Shown: in pieces, positions 14,618 to 23,389 of the stretch
Layout: each line of letters begins with the position of its first letter
How positions within the stretch are numbered: position 1 is the first letter of the stretch
From: a virus
IMG/VR virus record: IMGVR_UViG_3300044712_000313
Location: 1 to 38,005 of that record
Direction: 5' to 3' (one strand)
Length of the DNA stretch: 38,005 bases
Made by a program: the position numbers and the translations under genes
Notes under the pieces: generated by a model
The model's input: only the letters and a program-made list of their open reading frames with translations
What the model was told of the DNA's origin: nothing
Database searches by the model: none

Positions 14618-14850
14618 TATTCTTCTCCTCCAAGGGGTCCGCAGCACCCTGGCTGGCTTCCCCGAACAACTTGCTTGATGGCCTCTAGCCCTCTAGCAAA
14701 GTAGCGTTTTCGACACTTTAAACAGAACCAATGCCCACAGGCGGGGCAGAACTTGATAGGGCCAAGGAACTTGCAAATGTGGCAGAGCCCGAGGGGTCCA
14801 AGGTCCATAATAGCTTCATTATACAGGGGGTTAGCAGGGGTATCAATCAC
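14617..14850 (-). CDS. Small zinc-ribbon protein
   Basis: The product is 77 residues from GTG 14850 (GGGGAAAAA just before it). A shorter start at the in-frame ATG for MDLGPLG is possible. Three CxxC pairs (C23/C26, C35/C38, C43/C46) in CHIC-CPAC-CLKC arrangement indicate one double or two half zinc sites. The tail is Gly-rich and basic. It sits between a fibre-like gene and the S74-domain gene, overlapping the latter by TAATG. Its role is unknown. Several other tiny zinc-ribbon proteins lie in this late cluster. Confidence 0.6.
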   Translation of the reverse strand: MIDTPANPLYNEAIMDLGPLGLCHICKFLGPIKFCPACGHWFCLKCRKRYFARGLEAIKQVVRGSQPGCCGPLGGEE

Positions 14851-14858
14851 TTTTTCCC

Positions 14859-15506
14859 CTATACTCCAAGGTCCTCATACCACTCGAAGCGGAGCAGATA
14901 CTTACACCCGTTGGTCTGGGAAGTGAACCTGAAGAGATAAACTGTGTTGTTCTTCAGGACGAACTCAGTGGCTGCAGTGGAAATACCCCCTGCCTTGCCC
15001 GCTCCTGCGAAGAGCATCTGGTAAAGGGGAGTGCCCACACCAGTGATAGTGGGGTCTTCACCAATTACTAGTTTTGGTGTATATGTTCCATTTCGTTCCT
15101 TAGCAATCGGTGTCCGTGCTGTCCCCGCTCCTGTCACCGTAGGCCCCTCATACAGGAAAGCCTGGGAGTAGGAATCTGCGATTACCTCAAACCTAAAATG
15201 TGGGCAGAGCCCCACAGCAGTGTTGGTTCCAGGGATCGTGATATTAGGCACCGTAAAGAGGATATCCTTGCTGGAAGTTGCTGCAAGCCCTGCTACTGAC
15301 ATTACATCCCAGTAGAAGGTTTCCCCTTCGTGGAGCTGGTGATGGTCATAGTCGATTATCACTGGCATGTTGCTGATCTTGTCAGTAGGACCAATCAAGA
15401 CCCTAAGGCCCTTTTCATTCCAGGCTACCGCTGTCTCATTGGGGCTAACAACCTCCGCTAGGTCCCCGCCTGCATCCTGAATAATGTGCTGTCTAAGGTA
15501 ACTCAT
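14859..15506 (-). CDS. Predicted beta-rich virion structural protein
   Basis: This is a 215-residue, largely beta-strand protein with no signal peptide and few charged clusters. Its motifs (GETFYWDVMSVAG, LKNNTVYLFRF, YLLRFEWYEDLGV) have the look of a small accessory tail or fibre protein of marine or soil podoviruses, but I cannot name a family. ATG 15506 overlaps the previous stop as TAATG. It follows two fibre-like genes, so a role in the distal tail or adsorption apparatus is the best inference. Confidence 0.55.
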   Translation of the reverse strand: MSYLRQHIIQDAGGDLAEVVSPNETAVAWNEKGLRVLIGPTDKISNMPVIIDYDHHQLHEGETFYWDVMSVAGLAATSSKDILFTVPNITIPGTNTAVGLCPHFRFEVIADSYSQAFLYEGPTVTGAGTARTPIAKERNGTYTPKLVIGEDPTITGVGTPLYQMLFAGAGKAGGISTAATEFVLKNNTVYLFRFTSQTNGCKYLLRFEWYEDLGV

Positions 15507-16264
15507 TAGAGTACATCCCAGCTGGTGCCGTTACAGTGAATCATGAGGTTCTCTCCTTGCCTTAGTAAGTCCTGCGTGGTGGCGTCCTCCACGAGCTCAC
15601 TCGCATTTCCATCAATCCTAACGAAGTTCGCTGAGCTATCCACCTTCTTGATGTTATAGATGAGGCCTGTTGAGCTAGCTGCTGCAGGAAGGTTAACTGT
15701 CATGCTAGCTCCTACTGCATTACACCTAATGGTGTAGTCTTCAGCTGTGGCCGTGTAGCTGGTGGTCTTAGTAGTGGTAGGTCCATAGATGTCTGGTAGG
15801 TTGAGCTTCCTAGGCTCCCATACGCCAGTGCTGAGCTTGTGGATGAAGACATCCTTGTCAGCTGGAGTCTCCTGACTAACTCCGCTAAGCTCACCTAGTG
15901 AGGGCAGCACCTGCACGTTAACCACTACAGTAAAGAGGCTAGAACCCTCGGAGTAGGCAACCTGCCCCACCAACACCTGCGGTGTTGGGGCAGTCTGCCT
16001 AACATTCGAGATTCCCCCTCCTGCCTTACCCCAGAGATTATTCCCTGCTACCCAGGTCTCCCCGCCTGTCTGTGCGCACCCCCTAAGGATGCCACTCCGC
16101 ATCACCGCTACAGGCTCCCCTACTGCAGAATCTGTCATGGTAACACCTGCAATGCGCCAGCCTACACTTAGTCCTGGGCGCTCAGCCGCTCCTGTCCAAG
16201 GAAGCACTTTTGGAAGGCTATTACCTATGTCTTGTGTTTGCACTAAGGTGAATTTAGAAATCAT
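15506..16264 (-). CDS. Tail fibre-associated protein with C-terminal beta module
   Basis: The product has 252 residues. The N-terminal two thirds are beta-rich and unrecognised. Residues about 168-252 (SYTATAEDYTIRCNAVG, VNLPAAASSTGLIYNIKK, HCNGTSWDVL) form a module repeatedly seen at the end of phage fibre and structural proteins. ATG 16264 directly abuts the preceding stop (TAGATG). Position and composition argue for a fibre or fibre-attachment role. Confidence 0.6.
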   Translation of the reverse strand: MISKFTLVQTQDIGNSLPKVLPWTGAAERPGLSVGWRIAGVTMTDSAVGEPVAVMRSGILRGCAQTGGETWVAGNNLWGKAGGGISNVRQTAPTPQVLVGQVAYSEGSSLFTVVVNVQVLPSLGELSGVSQETPADKDVFIHKLSTGVWEPRKLNLPDIYGPTTTKTTSYTATAEDYTIRCNAVGASMTVNLPAAASSTGLIYNIKKVDSSANFVRIDGNASELVEDATTQDLLRQGENLMIHCNGTSWDVL

Positions 16265-17668
16265 CTAGGGTCTCCAGAGGTAGCCATAAGCGCGAGTCAC
16301 ACCAGAAGATGAGAAATTCAGGAGTTGAACTGAGCCAGTTGAAGGGGCGCTTCCGAGTGCAAAGACCGACGAGTCGAAGAGGTTGACTGAGCCCACGCCC
16401 GTGAAGATGTCACTCGGGGGTGGGACGGGGACGTGCGCTGTGTCGGAGGTCATCTGGTCATCTACCCACGTTGTAATCCCGCAGAAACTATCAAGCACGG
16501 AGAAGTCCGTCGTATTCGGCCCGTACCTGTCAGAGAGTCTAAAGTTGAGGACGACACCTCCGGCCTGCGCGTAGTCGATGATCGCTTGGCAGCGCTGCGC
16601 ATCTGTTGCGCCAAGGGCGGCAAATTGATTGTACTGAACGAATGAATAATCAGTTTTTGTCCGATCTAATGAACTGCCAGGGAGGGGCTCATATACGAAG
16701 TCGCAGAGCGGATCCATTTCCATCCAGACCCATGAGTCAAAGGGGTGAATCAGAGAGAGTCGAGCAGTCGTGCTATATAAGGTATTGCCGATGTTAATGG
16801 CCCACTGGACCGCGCCTGCAAACGCTGCTGGCGTGTTCTGCTTCGCCCACGCGGAGAAGGTGAAGTCGGACCCGAATACGAGGATACCACCCGGTTGCGT
16901 AGAGCTTTGCATCATTAGGGCATTCCACCCCTCACCTAGCTTAGCCACTGTGCTACCACTGGTGACCAGGGAAGAGAGCACTCGCTCTGTGGTATCCCAG
17001 ACTACTCGCTGGTTAGCAAGCGTGGGCGTGGAGGCTGTGAAGTCAATCCTGGAGGGGCTAATGATCGCCCCAGCGCCACTGAAGGTCGCATCCGCCTCAA
17101 CCTCTATGTTGTTGACATTGTTCACATTGTTGTGGTTCATATCGAGGTTGCCTAACATGGTCTGGCTGCCGTCCCTGGCGAGCTTCTCATCATCTAACTC
17201 ATTCAGAGCTGCCTGGACATTAGTACTCGCTATGTGCCCGTAGGGCACATTGATGATTTCACTTGCTGTATGGCTAGCCCCTGGGTGAGGACCACTTGCT
17301 GTAGGTGTGAAGGGCTGACCTACTGTCAGCCCGGTGTCTTTGTAGTACTTCCAGTTGCCTGCTTCACTAGCCTCTAGAATCAGGGCTGCTGTGGCATCTG
17401 CAATCCAACCATTAGCCTTGTCATAGTGGCACCCCACTGCGATCCCCATGGTCATCCTGTCGATGCCATAGGCATTGAAGGTGATTGGTCCAAGGTCAAC
17501 CAGGAGGTTCCCATCAGAAATGATCTTCAGGGTGTCCCGTAGGGTGACAATTCCATTCCTGCCCTCTAGGGCAGTGCTCGCCGTGGCTAGCTTCGCTAGT
17601 GCTAGGTTGATCTGCTGTAGGGTAAGCGCGCTAATCTGCGGTAGCTGTCTCGGGTCGCCGAAAGCCAT
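16265..17668 (-). CDS. Tail fibre protein with a distinct C-terminal alpha/beta domain
   Basis: This is a 467-residue protein. The N-terminal half has phage-fibre signatures: NVQAALNELDDEK (150-162), LGNLDMNHNNVNNVNNI (172-188, tail-fibre strand pattern) and an Asn-rich beta linker. From about residue 255 the style changes: GGILVFGSDF, then QAIIDYAQAGGVVLNFR, a strand-helix-GG-strand pattern that recalls ThuA or glutamine-amidotransferase-like Rossmann-type folds rather than a beta fibre. The DNA changes at the same place: no CTAG in 16269-16935, against eight in 16936-17660. This suggests a swapped-in receptor-binding tip. ATG 17668 makes a TAATG overlap with the nozzle gene. Confidence 0.65.
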   Translation of the reverse strand: MAFGDPRQLPQISALTLQQINLALAKLATASTALEGRNGIVTLRDTLKIISDGNLLVDLGPITFNAYGIDRMTMGIAVGCHYDKANGWIADATAALILEASEAGNWKYYKDTGLTVGQPFTPTASGPHPGASHTASEIINVPYGHIASTNVQAALNELDDEKLARDGSQTMLGNLDMNHNNVNNVNNIEVEADATFSGAGAIISPSRIDFTASTPTLANQRVVWDTTERVLSSLVTSGSTVAKLGEGWNALMMQSSTQPGGILVFGSDFTFSAWAKQNTPAAFAGAVQWAINIGNTLYSTTARLSLIHPFDSWVWMEMDPLCDFVYEPLPGSSLDRTKTDYSFVQYNQFAALGATDAQRCQAIIDYAQAGGVVLNFRLSDRYGPNTTDFSVLDSFCGITTWVDDQMTSDTAHVPVPPPSDIFTGVGSVNLFDSSVFALGSAPSTGSVQLLNFSSSGVTRAYGYLWRP

Positions 17669-20097
17669 TACGTTCCACCTTCCTTTCTAAGGTAAGGCGG
17701 GTAACCTGCGGTGCCGAAGGGATTCAGAGGCTGATATGTATTCCCCGTCTGCCAAGGCTTGGCGAAAAGCACAGAGTCTTCCCCGTAGAATCTAAAGGGA
17801 GCAGTGCTCTCTAGCTTAAAGCCCCAGTGCTTCCCGAGGAAGGGAGCTAGTTCCTGGTAGACCTTAGCCCTCAGGCCAGCAGTACTCGCCAGTGTGTAAG
17901 GTGGGTGCGTGATCCCATCTGTGGTCACCGTCAGCGTCACCGCTGCAGTACTCCTAAGGCCCCAATAGGAATCCTTAATATGGAAGAGCCCCGCCATCCC
18001 CAAGCTCTGCTCTGGGTGCTCCCAGTGAACTATCGCTTCCTCGTCCTCCCTAAAGAGGAGGACTGCTTGGTAAAGCTTAGGATGCGTAGAAGAGCTCTCA
18101 CTCCACTGGAAGTCGAAGGCAATGCTCTTTGCGTAGTAGTCGTCAAGCGAGTAGGTGGCAACTCTCCTACCAGCGTTGTCATTAGCAGTCCCAGTCTTGA
18201 AAGAAGTCCCAGCTGTCTTCTCCGAGTCATAGTACGGGGTGATGGTGATATCCACGTTGTTCGGGTCGAAGTCGAGCATCAGGGTGCCGAACTCCTTGTG
18301 GGTAAGAGGGATGCCGGAGTCCCAGCTGCCGGTCCGTAGTTGCACATTCAGGGTCTCATTCACATTCGAGTAGGAGTCATTGAAGTCCCAGAGGTACTGG
18401 TCCTGTGCGGTGCCGATGATGAGCTGGTTCCAGTTCTGGCCCTCGTTGTAGTACACAACTGAGGCCCTATCGGGAGTCCACTCAAACCACTTGCCATCTT
18501 CGAGCTGCATCACTAGGTGGAAGAGCTTTTGAGTTGTCTGCCCAGGGTAGATGAAGTGGAGCTCCCTGTTGGTCACATAGAGTCTGATCTTGTCAGACTG
18601 CACGTAGTCGATAGCCTCTAGGTCACCAGCGGGCCGCCCCCTAAAGATCGGCCTGATAGTGGTGTCTGTCAGATTGACTGGTGTATCCGGCTGGCAGTTC
18701 GTTGCATAGATGCCATCCTTGGAGCAGATGTACACTGCGTTAGGGCCAACGGCGCAGGCCCACTTACCAGCAACTCCCATCCCAATCGGGATCTCCCTAG
18801 GGGTGAACTCAGGCGTAGAACTCGGCCCACCATAGTCTAGGGCATAGAGTCTCTTGGTCGAGAACACGAATGGGTTCCCACCAAAGACGAAGCCATTCAG
18901 CAGTTCCTCCGCTGGGTCACTCACTGCATTCACATTGTTCAACTGGTTATGCTTCCCTAGGTCATCAGTCGAGTTCCAGTACACGTAGTTCTTCTTGACT
19001 GGATCCCCAACCCAGAAGAGGTACTTCCCCTGGAAGGGGCCGAAGCAGTAAGAGAACTTCTGTCCTGTCAGTGCTGCCCCACTAGAGTCAATGGTTGAGA
19101 AGATCTCCACTAGCTCAGCATCAATGGTCTCCGCTAGGGCTGCAGTAGCATCAGGCACGTTGTCGGTGATGTTCGTGGTGCCTACAGTGCCGTCATTCAC
19201 CGCAGTGCCAACTAGCCGCCAGGAGTTGCTAACCGCACCTCCCTTGCGCCATAGCCTGATCTGGTCCACCGCACCCGCTGTAGTCTTCGTGCAGGTGATC
19301 ACTGCGTTCTGCGCGCTAAGCACTACCGAGGAGGCAATGATTGCTCCTAAGGGACTCTCGAAGCCGGTCTTGGTGTTCTTGTAGGTGGCAGCATAGTAGT
19401 AGGTGCCAGTGAGTACACCAGCAGGGGTGGAGTCCTTAGTGGGAGCAATCGGAGCGGTGATCCCTAGGTTGTAGGCATAGAGGATCGGCACGTTCGGTAG
19501 TGTTGGTCCTCCAATGGCGAAGCTAGTTGCTGTCACTGGTGGAGCCGTCAGGTTGCAATCCTTCAGGGCGATCCACCACTTTCCATCCACGATCACTAGT
19601 GGAATCCCATTAGGCGCGTTAGCCAGAATGATCGAGTTCCCTGTGGGATCAATGAAATCCCCGTAGCGAGTAGCGCTAGTGGGCCACCCTGCTGGGTTGG
19701 AAAGAGCCACCTGGGAACTCTTTAGCATCACTGGCACGCCATTGATAAAGACTCTCGCGAGAGGATCAGTGTAGCCTGTCATCCTAGGAGTGGCAGCATG
19801 AATAGTCAAGTAACCATTTACTAAGCCAGCGCTAGTGGTAACCTTACCGATGTAGCGCACAGCCCTTAGGGAGCCTACTCCCCAGAGCCCTGGGTAAGGA
19901 CTATCCAAGTACCCTGCTAGCTGCTGCTGCGGCATTACAAAGTACCCACTTGCAGGCCGAGCTTCAATAGCTCCTTCAATGTTGGGCCTAACATTCAGTG
20001 CCCTAGTTAGCTGCCCATCATTTAGGAGCTCTGGAGGGTGCGTAACATCAAGGCCTCCTAGGACGAACCTGAAGGGTTGATTTCTATAGTCTGCCAT
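17668..20097 (-). CDS. Probable tail nozzle/hub protein (T7 gp12 or P22 gp10 type)
   Basis: This 809-residue, beta-rich, nearly Cys-poor protein starts MADYRNQPFRFVLGGLDV, then PPELLNDGQLTRALNVRP and IEGAIEARPASGY, the opening seen in podovirus nozzle and DNA-stabilisation proteins. Repeated strands (GKYLFWVGDP, NGFVFGGNPFVFS, AVYICSKDGIYA, LIIGTAQDQYLWDF) fit a beta-propeller. It lies between connector-type genes and fibre genes, as expected for the tube end of a short tail. The family assignment is by pattern and position and should be tested by structure prediction. Confidence 0.6.
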   Translation of the reverse strand: MADYRNQPFRFVLGGLDVTHPPELLNDGQLTRALNVRPNIEGAIEARPASGYFVMPQQQLAGYLDSPYPGLWGVGSLRAVRYIGKVTTSAGLVNGYLTIHAATPRMTGYTDPLARVFINGVPVMLKSSQVALSNPAGWPTSATRYGDFIDPTGNSIILANAPNGIPLVIVDGKWWIALKDCNLTAPPVTATSFAIGGPTLPNVPILYAYNLGITAPIAPTKDSTPAGVLTGTYYYAATYKNTKTGFESPLGAIIASSVVLSAQNAVITCTKTTAGAVDQIRLWRKGGAVSNSWRLVGTAVNDGTVGTTNITDNVPDATAALAETIDAELVEIFSTIDSSGAALTGQKFSYCFGPFQGKYLFWVGDPVKKNYVYWNSTDDLGKHNQLNNVNAVSDPAEELLNGFVFGGNPFVFSTKRLYALDYGGPSSTPEFTPREIPIGMGVAGKWACAVGPNAVYICSKDGIYATNCQPDTPVNLTDTTIRPIFRGRPAGDLEAIDYVQSDKIRLYVTNRELHFIYPGQTTQKLFHLVMQLEDGKWFEWTPDRASVVYYNEGQNWNQLIIGTAQDQYLWDFNDSYSNVNETLNVQLRTGSWDSGIPLTHKEFGTLMLDFDPNNVDITITPYYDSEKTAGTSFKTGTANDNAGRRVATYSLDDYYAKSIAFDFQWSESSSTHPKLYQAVLLFREDEEAIVHWEHPEQSLGMAGLFHIKDSYWGLRSTAAVTLTVTTDGITHPPYTLASTAGLRAKVYQELAPFLGKHWGFKLESTAPFRFYGEDSVLFAKPWQTGNTYQPLNPFGTAGYPPYLRKEGGT

Positions 20098-22265
20098 TAC
20101 TGCCCTCCATAGATGAACTTAGTAAGTTCGACGCCAGCACTGTAGAGTTCCTCGCAGGCCCTTGCTCTAGCGGGGTCATTCATCTCCCCTTCCTGGGAAA
20201 GCAGCTCTGCTAACACCCCGTATTTCACTGGCCACCAGAGCACGTAGGGTAGTGGGAAGGGAGACCAGGGACTTGCAACTCCGCCTCCACCCCAGGGAGT
20301 GCCCACGCATCCACAGCCAGTTGGAACTGTCGCTAGCGTTGGCGCTGGTACATACCATGCCTTCAGGGTGGTGACATTCGAGGCTGGTACTAGCTGGATG
20401 CTCAGGCCATCAGGTAGGGGATCCCGGATGTACTGTACACCACTTAGGGAGCCCTGTGAGAGATCAGCTTCTAGCTGGTCTACAGGAAGAATGGCGTAGC
20501 TGTCGGCCTCCAGGCGACGGAGTTCAACTAGATCTGTCGGAAGGGCATACAGGCCTGAGGAACCCGTGATCGTGGCTTCCTTCCTAAGGAGACCCGTGTC
20601 TAAGAGGAACCTTACTAGCCTGTCATAGGTGACTCGTAGGACCTTAGTGATCCCACCAAATCTAGTAAAGCCACCAGTAGCTAGGTAGGCTGTGCTGGAA
20701 GGAAGGGGCTCGATCAAGTGATTCCAAAGCTCGTCTAGGAAGTCTGCGTAGCTCGCTCCTGCGGGTAGCACACACACGTAGTTAGTCTGAGTGCTGGTGG
20801 AGTTGTCTGAACCATTCACTACCTGCAGAGCTACCGTGTAGGTCCCTGCAGTGGTATACGTATGTGAGGGACTCTGGCTTGTGCTAGTGCCTGTGTCTCC
20901 AAAGGTCCACCCCCAGCTCACCACATCCCCCGTGGAGGTATCCTTGAACTGCACTACTAAGGGTGCTACTCCAAAGGTAGGTGAGGCTGTGAAGGAAGCT
21001 GTAACTTTAGCTGGTAGGATAGTAAAGTTTGAAGTGGTGCTCTTGGTCCCTGCAGGGTTAGTAGTTGCCAGGGTAGCCCAAGCAGCGCCTGCTGTGGTGA
21101 ACACATGTACTGGGTTCTGTGAATCACTAGTGCTCCCATCTGAGAAGGTCCAAGCCCAAGTGGTTGGGTTATTAGTAGCGCTTCCTGTGAAGGCAAAGCT
21201 CACTGGCCGTCGAAGAGTAGCAGGTGTAGCCACATAGCTAATCGTCGGCGTGGGCCTGCCATCCGCTGCCACAATGAGGTTGCTCTTAGTAACTGTGCTG
21301 GTATCTGCCCCTGTGCCTCCTGCCCTAGTGGCAGTCAGGCTCACAGAGTAGGTCCCTGCAATCATGTATGCATGTGAGGGATTCTGTAGGGTGCTAGTTC
21401 CCCCATCACCGAAGGTCCAACTCCAAGTTGTGGGAGCTGGCGTACCTGTAGTGGTGTCAGTGAACTGGACAGCGAAAGGTGTAGACCCTGAGGTATAGTT
21501 ACAGCTAAAGCCTGCCTGTAGGTCAGTTGAGCTAGCATTAACCGTAATGTATGAGGTCTTAGTAACTGAGCCTGAACCCGAGGAGTTGGTGGCTGTCAGT
21601 GTAACCGTATAGGTCCCTGGGTTCGCGTAGGGGTGCGTGGGATTCTGCGTAGTTCCATGCGTAGTGCTATCCCCATAGTCCCAGTCCCAACTAGTGGGAG
21701 TGTTGCTCGAAGTGTCAGTAAAGGTGACACTTAAGGGGTTGAAGCCACTTAGAGGTGTAGCTGTGAAATTCGCCACTGGCGCAGCTGCAGCTACATAGGT
21801 GATGGTAACGTAGAGGTTATCCACCCCGAAGTACACACCTGAGTTCAGCGCCTTGTTGATCTCGACTCCGAAGATCAGAGAGGACAAATCGGAGGAAGTC
21901 CAGCTTCCCCCACCCGGCCTAGCTAGTGCTCCCGTAGTACTGAAGTAGTAAGAGTGCCCATCATTCTCTGGACCATATACCCTAGTAGAGCCCAGCTGCA
22001 CGAAGAACTTCAGCCGGGAGTCCGTGCTCCCCGAGCGCTGTACCGTGCTATAGATCTCCACCTGGGAGATGCTAGTGATGCTAGGAATGCTGGCGGGGTT
22101 CAGCGTATACGAGTCCCTGCTTTGGCTTCCTAGGTCCTGCACCTGAATAATCTTGCTATCCCCAGCTGCTACCACGCAGGGTACATGGTCTAAGGCTGTC
22201 CCTGCTCCTACATTAGTCCAGTCTCTCTCACTCTGCGCGTAGGGGATGAAATCAAAAGTTGCCAC
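20097..22265 (-). CDS. PKD-repeat virion protein fused to a connector-like C-terminal domain
   Basis: This is a 722-residue protein starting at GTG 22265 (TAGTG overlap). Residues 1-158 form a beta-sandwich-like domain (LIFGVEINKALNSG, VYFGVDNLYVTITY). Four PKD-type Ig-like domains follow at about 163-242, 249-333, 339-417 and 420-500, each with the W-x-W-x-F/Y-GD/SDG strand and an AGTY-type or related loop. The third is degenerate (FSDGSTS, AGAAW). Residues 503-722 are helical (ADFLDELWNHLIEPL, VLWWPVKYGVLAELL, LYSAGVELTKFIYGG) and resemble phage adaptor proteins. PKD domains on virions usually project and bind glycans, so the design joins a connector ring to decorative arms. Confidence 0.7.
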   Translation of the reverse strand: MATFDFIPYAQSERDWTNVGAGTALDHVPCVVAAGDSKIIQVQDLGSQSRDSYTLNPASIPSITSISQVEIYSTVQRSGSTDSRLKFFVQLGSTRVYGPENDGHSYYFSTTGALARPGGGSWTSSDLSSLIFGVEINKALNSGVYFGVDNLYVTITYVAAAAPVANFTATPLSGFNPLSVTFTDTSSNTPTSWDWDYGDSTTHGTTQNPTHPYANPGTYTVTLTATNSSGSGSVTKTSYITVNASSTDLQAGFSCNYTSGSTPFAVQFTDTTTGTPAPTTWSWTFGDGGTSTLQNPSHAYMIAGTYSVSLTATRAGGTGADTSTVTKSNLIVAADGRPTPTISYVATPATLRRPVSFAFTGSATNNPTTWAWTFSDGSTSDSQNPVHVFTTAGAAWATLATTNPAGTKSTTSNFTILPAKVTASFTASPTFGVAPLVVQFKDTSTGDVVSWGWTFGDTGTSTSQSPSHTYTTAGTYTVALQVVNGSDNSTSTQTNYVCVLPAGASYADFLDELWNHLIEPLPSSTAYLATGGFTRFGGITKVLRVTYDRLVRFLLDTGLLRKEATITGSSGLYALPTDLVELRRLEADSYAILPVDQLEADLSQGSLSGVQYIRDPLPDGLSIQLVPASNVTTLKAWYVPAPTLATVPTGCGCVGTPWGGGGVASPWSPFPLPYVLWWPVKYGVLAELLSQEGEMNDPARARACEELYSAGVELTKFIYGGQ

Positions 22266-22975
22266 TAACTACCTCCCTTAAGACCAGGGGTTGCTACTGC
22301 ACTAGGTGCCTGTGGGGTACGCTCTACTCCCATGTACTTGCTGTAAAGGGCAATCCCTGCAAGCTTGGAGTTTCTAGTCCTAGCTGCGAGGAGCATCATC
22401 TCTCGGAGGGGAGCGGAGTTCTCAAGGCCTTCCTTTGGGCTCTCCTTGAAGCTGAGGTACCACTGTGCGTACTCTAGGATCCTCACCAGTTCTTCGTCCC
22501 CTAGGTTCACATAGCTGGAGTCAGAGGTCAGGATCCGGTCACCCCTATAGTAAAAGGCCCCATAGGTAGTGCTAGTTCCTGTCTGTGGATAGACTACTAC
22601 ATGTGAAACCCCATAAGGTGCCCAGTAGGTAGGGGTTCCTGTTACTGCTGCCCTCCACCCATACTTCTCAAAGTCTAGGTCATCCACACTAGTGGGGTTC
22701 AGCGTTGCGCTTCCCTGAGTTACCCTGAGGATGTTTAATGGCACAGGGCTTAGAGCGTTAGCATTCGCCCCTGTGGGGTCGAACACTTCGACTAGGTTGC
22801 CTGTGCCAGTAAAGTTCGCTGAGGCCACGAAGTCCCCTGTCATGAGTTGCCACACCGCTAGGGCCTCGTTGATCGCGTCTTCCCGTTCGTGCTCTGACCA
22901 GAACTTCCCTTGACTTCCTACTTGCTGCGCTAGGCGATCCTTTAGGGCGAGAAAAGTAGTTCTAGCATATGCCAT
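22265..22975 (-). CDS. Predicted head-tail connector/adaptor protein
   Basis: This is a 236-residue protein with an early helix pair (KDRLAQQVGSQGKFWSEHEREDAINEALAVWQ, residues 12-43). The pattern of helices with a W-S-E-x-E-x-x-D/N-A-I-N-E-A segment is common in phage adaptor proteins that dock on the portal. A beta region follows (50-150), then helices and a Gly-rich tail. The C-terminal domain of the neighbouring PKD protein has a similar helical ending. Position between the other connector gene and the nozzle supports the role. ATG 22975 has only a weak upstream ribosome binding site. Confidence 0.55.
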   Translation of the reverse strand: MAYARTTFLALKDRLAQQVGSQGKFWSEHEREDAINEALAVWQLMTGDFVASANFTGTGNLVEVFDPTGANANALSPVPLNILRVTQGSATLNPTSVDDLDFEKYGWRAAVTGTPTYWAPYGVSHVVVYPQTGTSTTYGAFYYRGDRILTSDSSYVNLGDEELVRILEYAQWYLSFKESPKEGLENSAPLREMMLLAARTRNSKLAGIALYSKYMGVERTPQAPSAVATPGLKGGS

Positions 22976-22977
22976 CG

Positions 22978-23175
22978 TTACATCCCGCTAGAGAATCCGG
23001 GGCCTCCACCAATCTTGGGAATGCGTACTCCTGGGGGCTTAGGTGCGCTCACCTGGGGGAGCCCCTCAGTTAGGGGTGGGAGACCAACAGACTGCTTAGG
23101 CGCAGGCGGCTTCATCCCTCGGTATGCGCGAAAAGCTTCCAGAGCACTAGGCTTCTTCTTAAGAATCCCAGGCAT
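22978..23175 (-). CDS. Small Pro/Lys-rich protein
   Basis: The 65-residue product starts MPGILKKKPSALEAFRAYRG and continues as a Pro/Gly-rich extended chain to the end (GGGPGFSSGM). It is basic, with no cysteine, and is probably disordered after residue 20. GGAG lies upstream with long spacing. Tight packing among structural genes supports it as real. It might be a small virion or assembly peptide. No family is recognised. Confidence 0.5.
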   Translation of the reverse strand: MPGILKKKPSALEAFRAYRGMKPPAPKQSVGLPPLTEGLPQVSAPKPPGVRIPKIGGGPGFSSGM

Positions 23176-23183
23176 CTGGGGGA

Positions 23184-23372
23184 TTACTCCAGGCTCTTTA
23201 GATAGCTAAAGAGGTCGCTGTCACCTAGGCCGATCACAGGCTTCTGGCCGTTGATCTCTAGGTCTCCGCCCACGTAAACAGGACCCGAACCATTGATCTC
23301 TAGATCACTGGAGCCCGAGGAGGGCTTGACAATCGCATCCTTGAACACCGGCTTTAGAGTAGTGTTTGCCAC
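23184..23372 (-). CDS. Small protein with FKDAIVKP motif
   Basis: The 62-residue product starts at GTG 23372, preceded by AAGGAAG. The N-terminal segment VFKDAIVKPSSGSS matches a motif in the tiny protein at 27818-27937 (FKDAIVKPGGGHSS). After it, DLEINGSGPVYVGGDLEINGQ contains an internal DLEING duplication (residues 23-28 and 37-42). It sits between two connector-type genes. The shared motif suggests that both small proteins dock on the same virion partner. Confidence 0.55.
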   Translation of the reverse strand: MANTTLKPVFKDAIVKPSSGSSDLEINGSGPVYVGGDLEINGQKPVIGLGDSDLFSYLKSLE

Positions 23373-23389
23373 TTTGAAAACTTCCTTTC

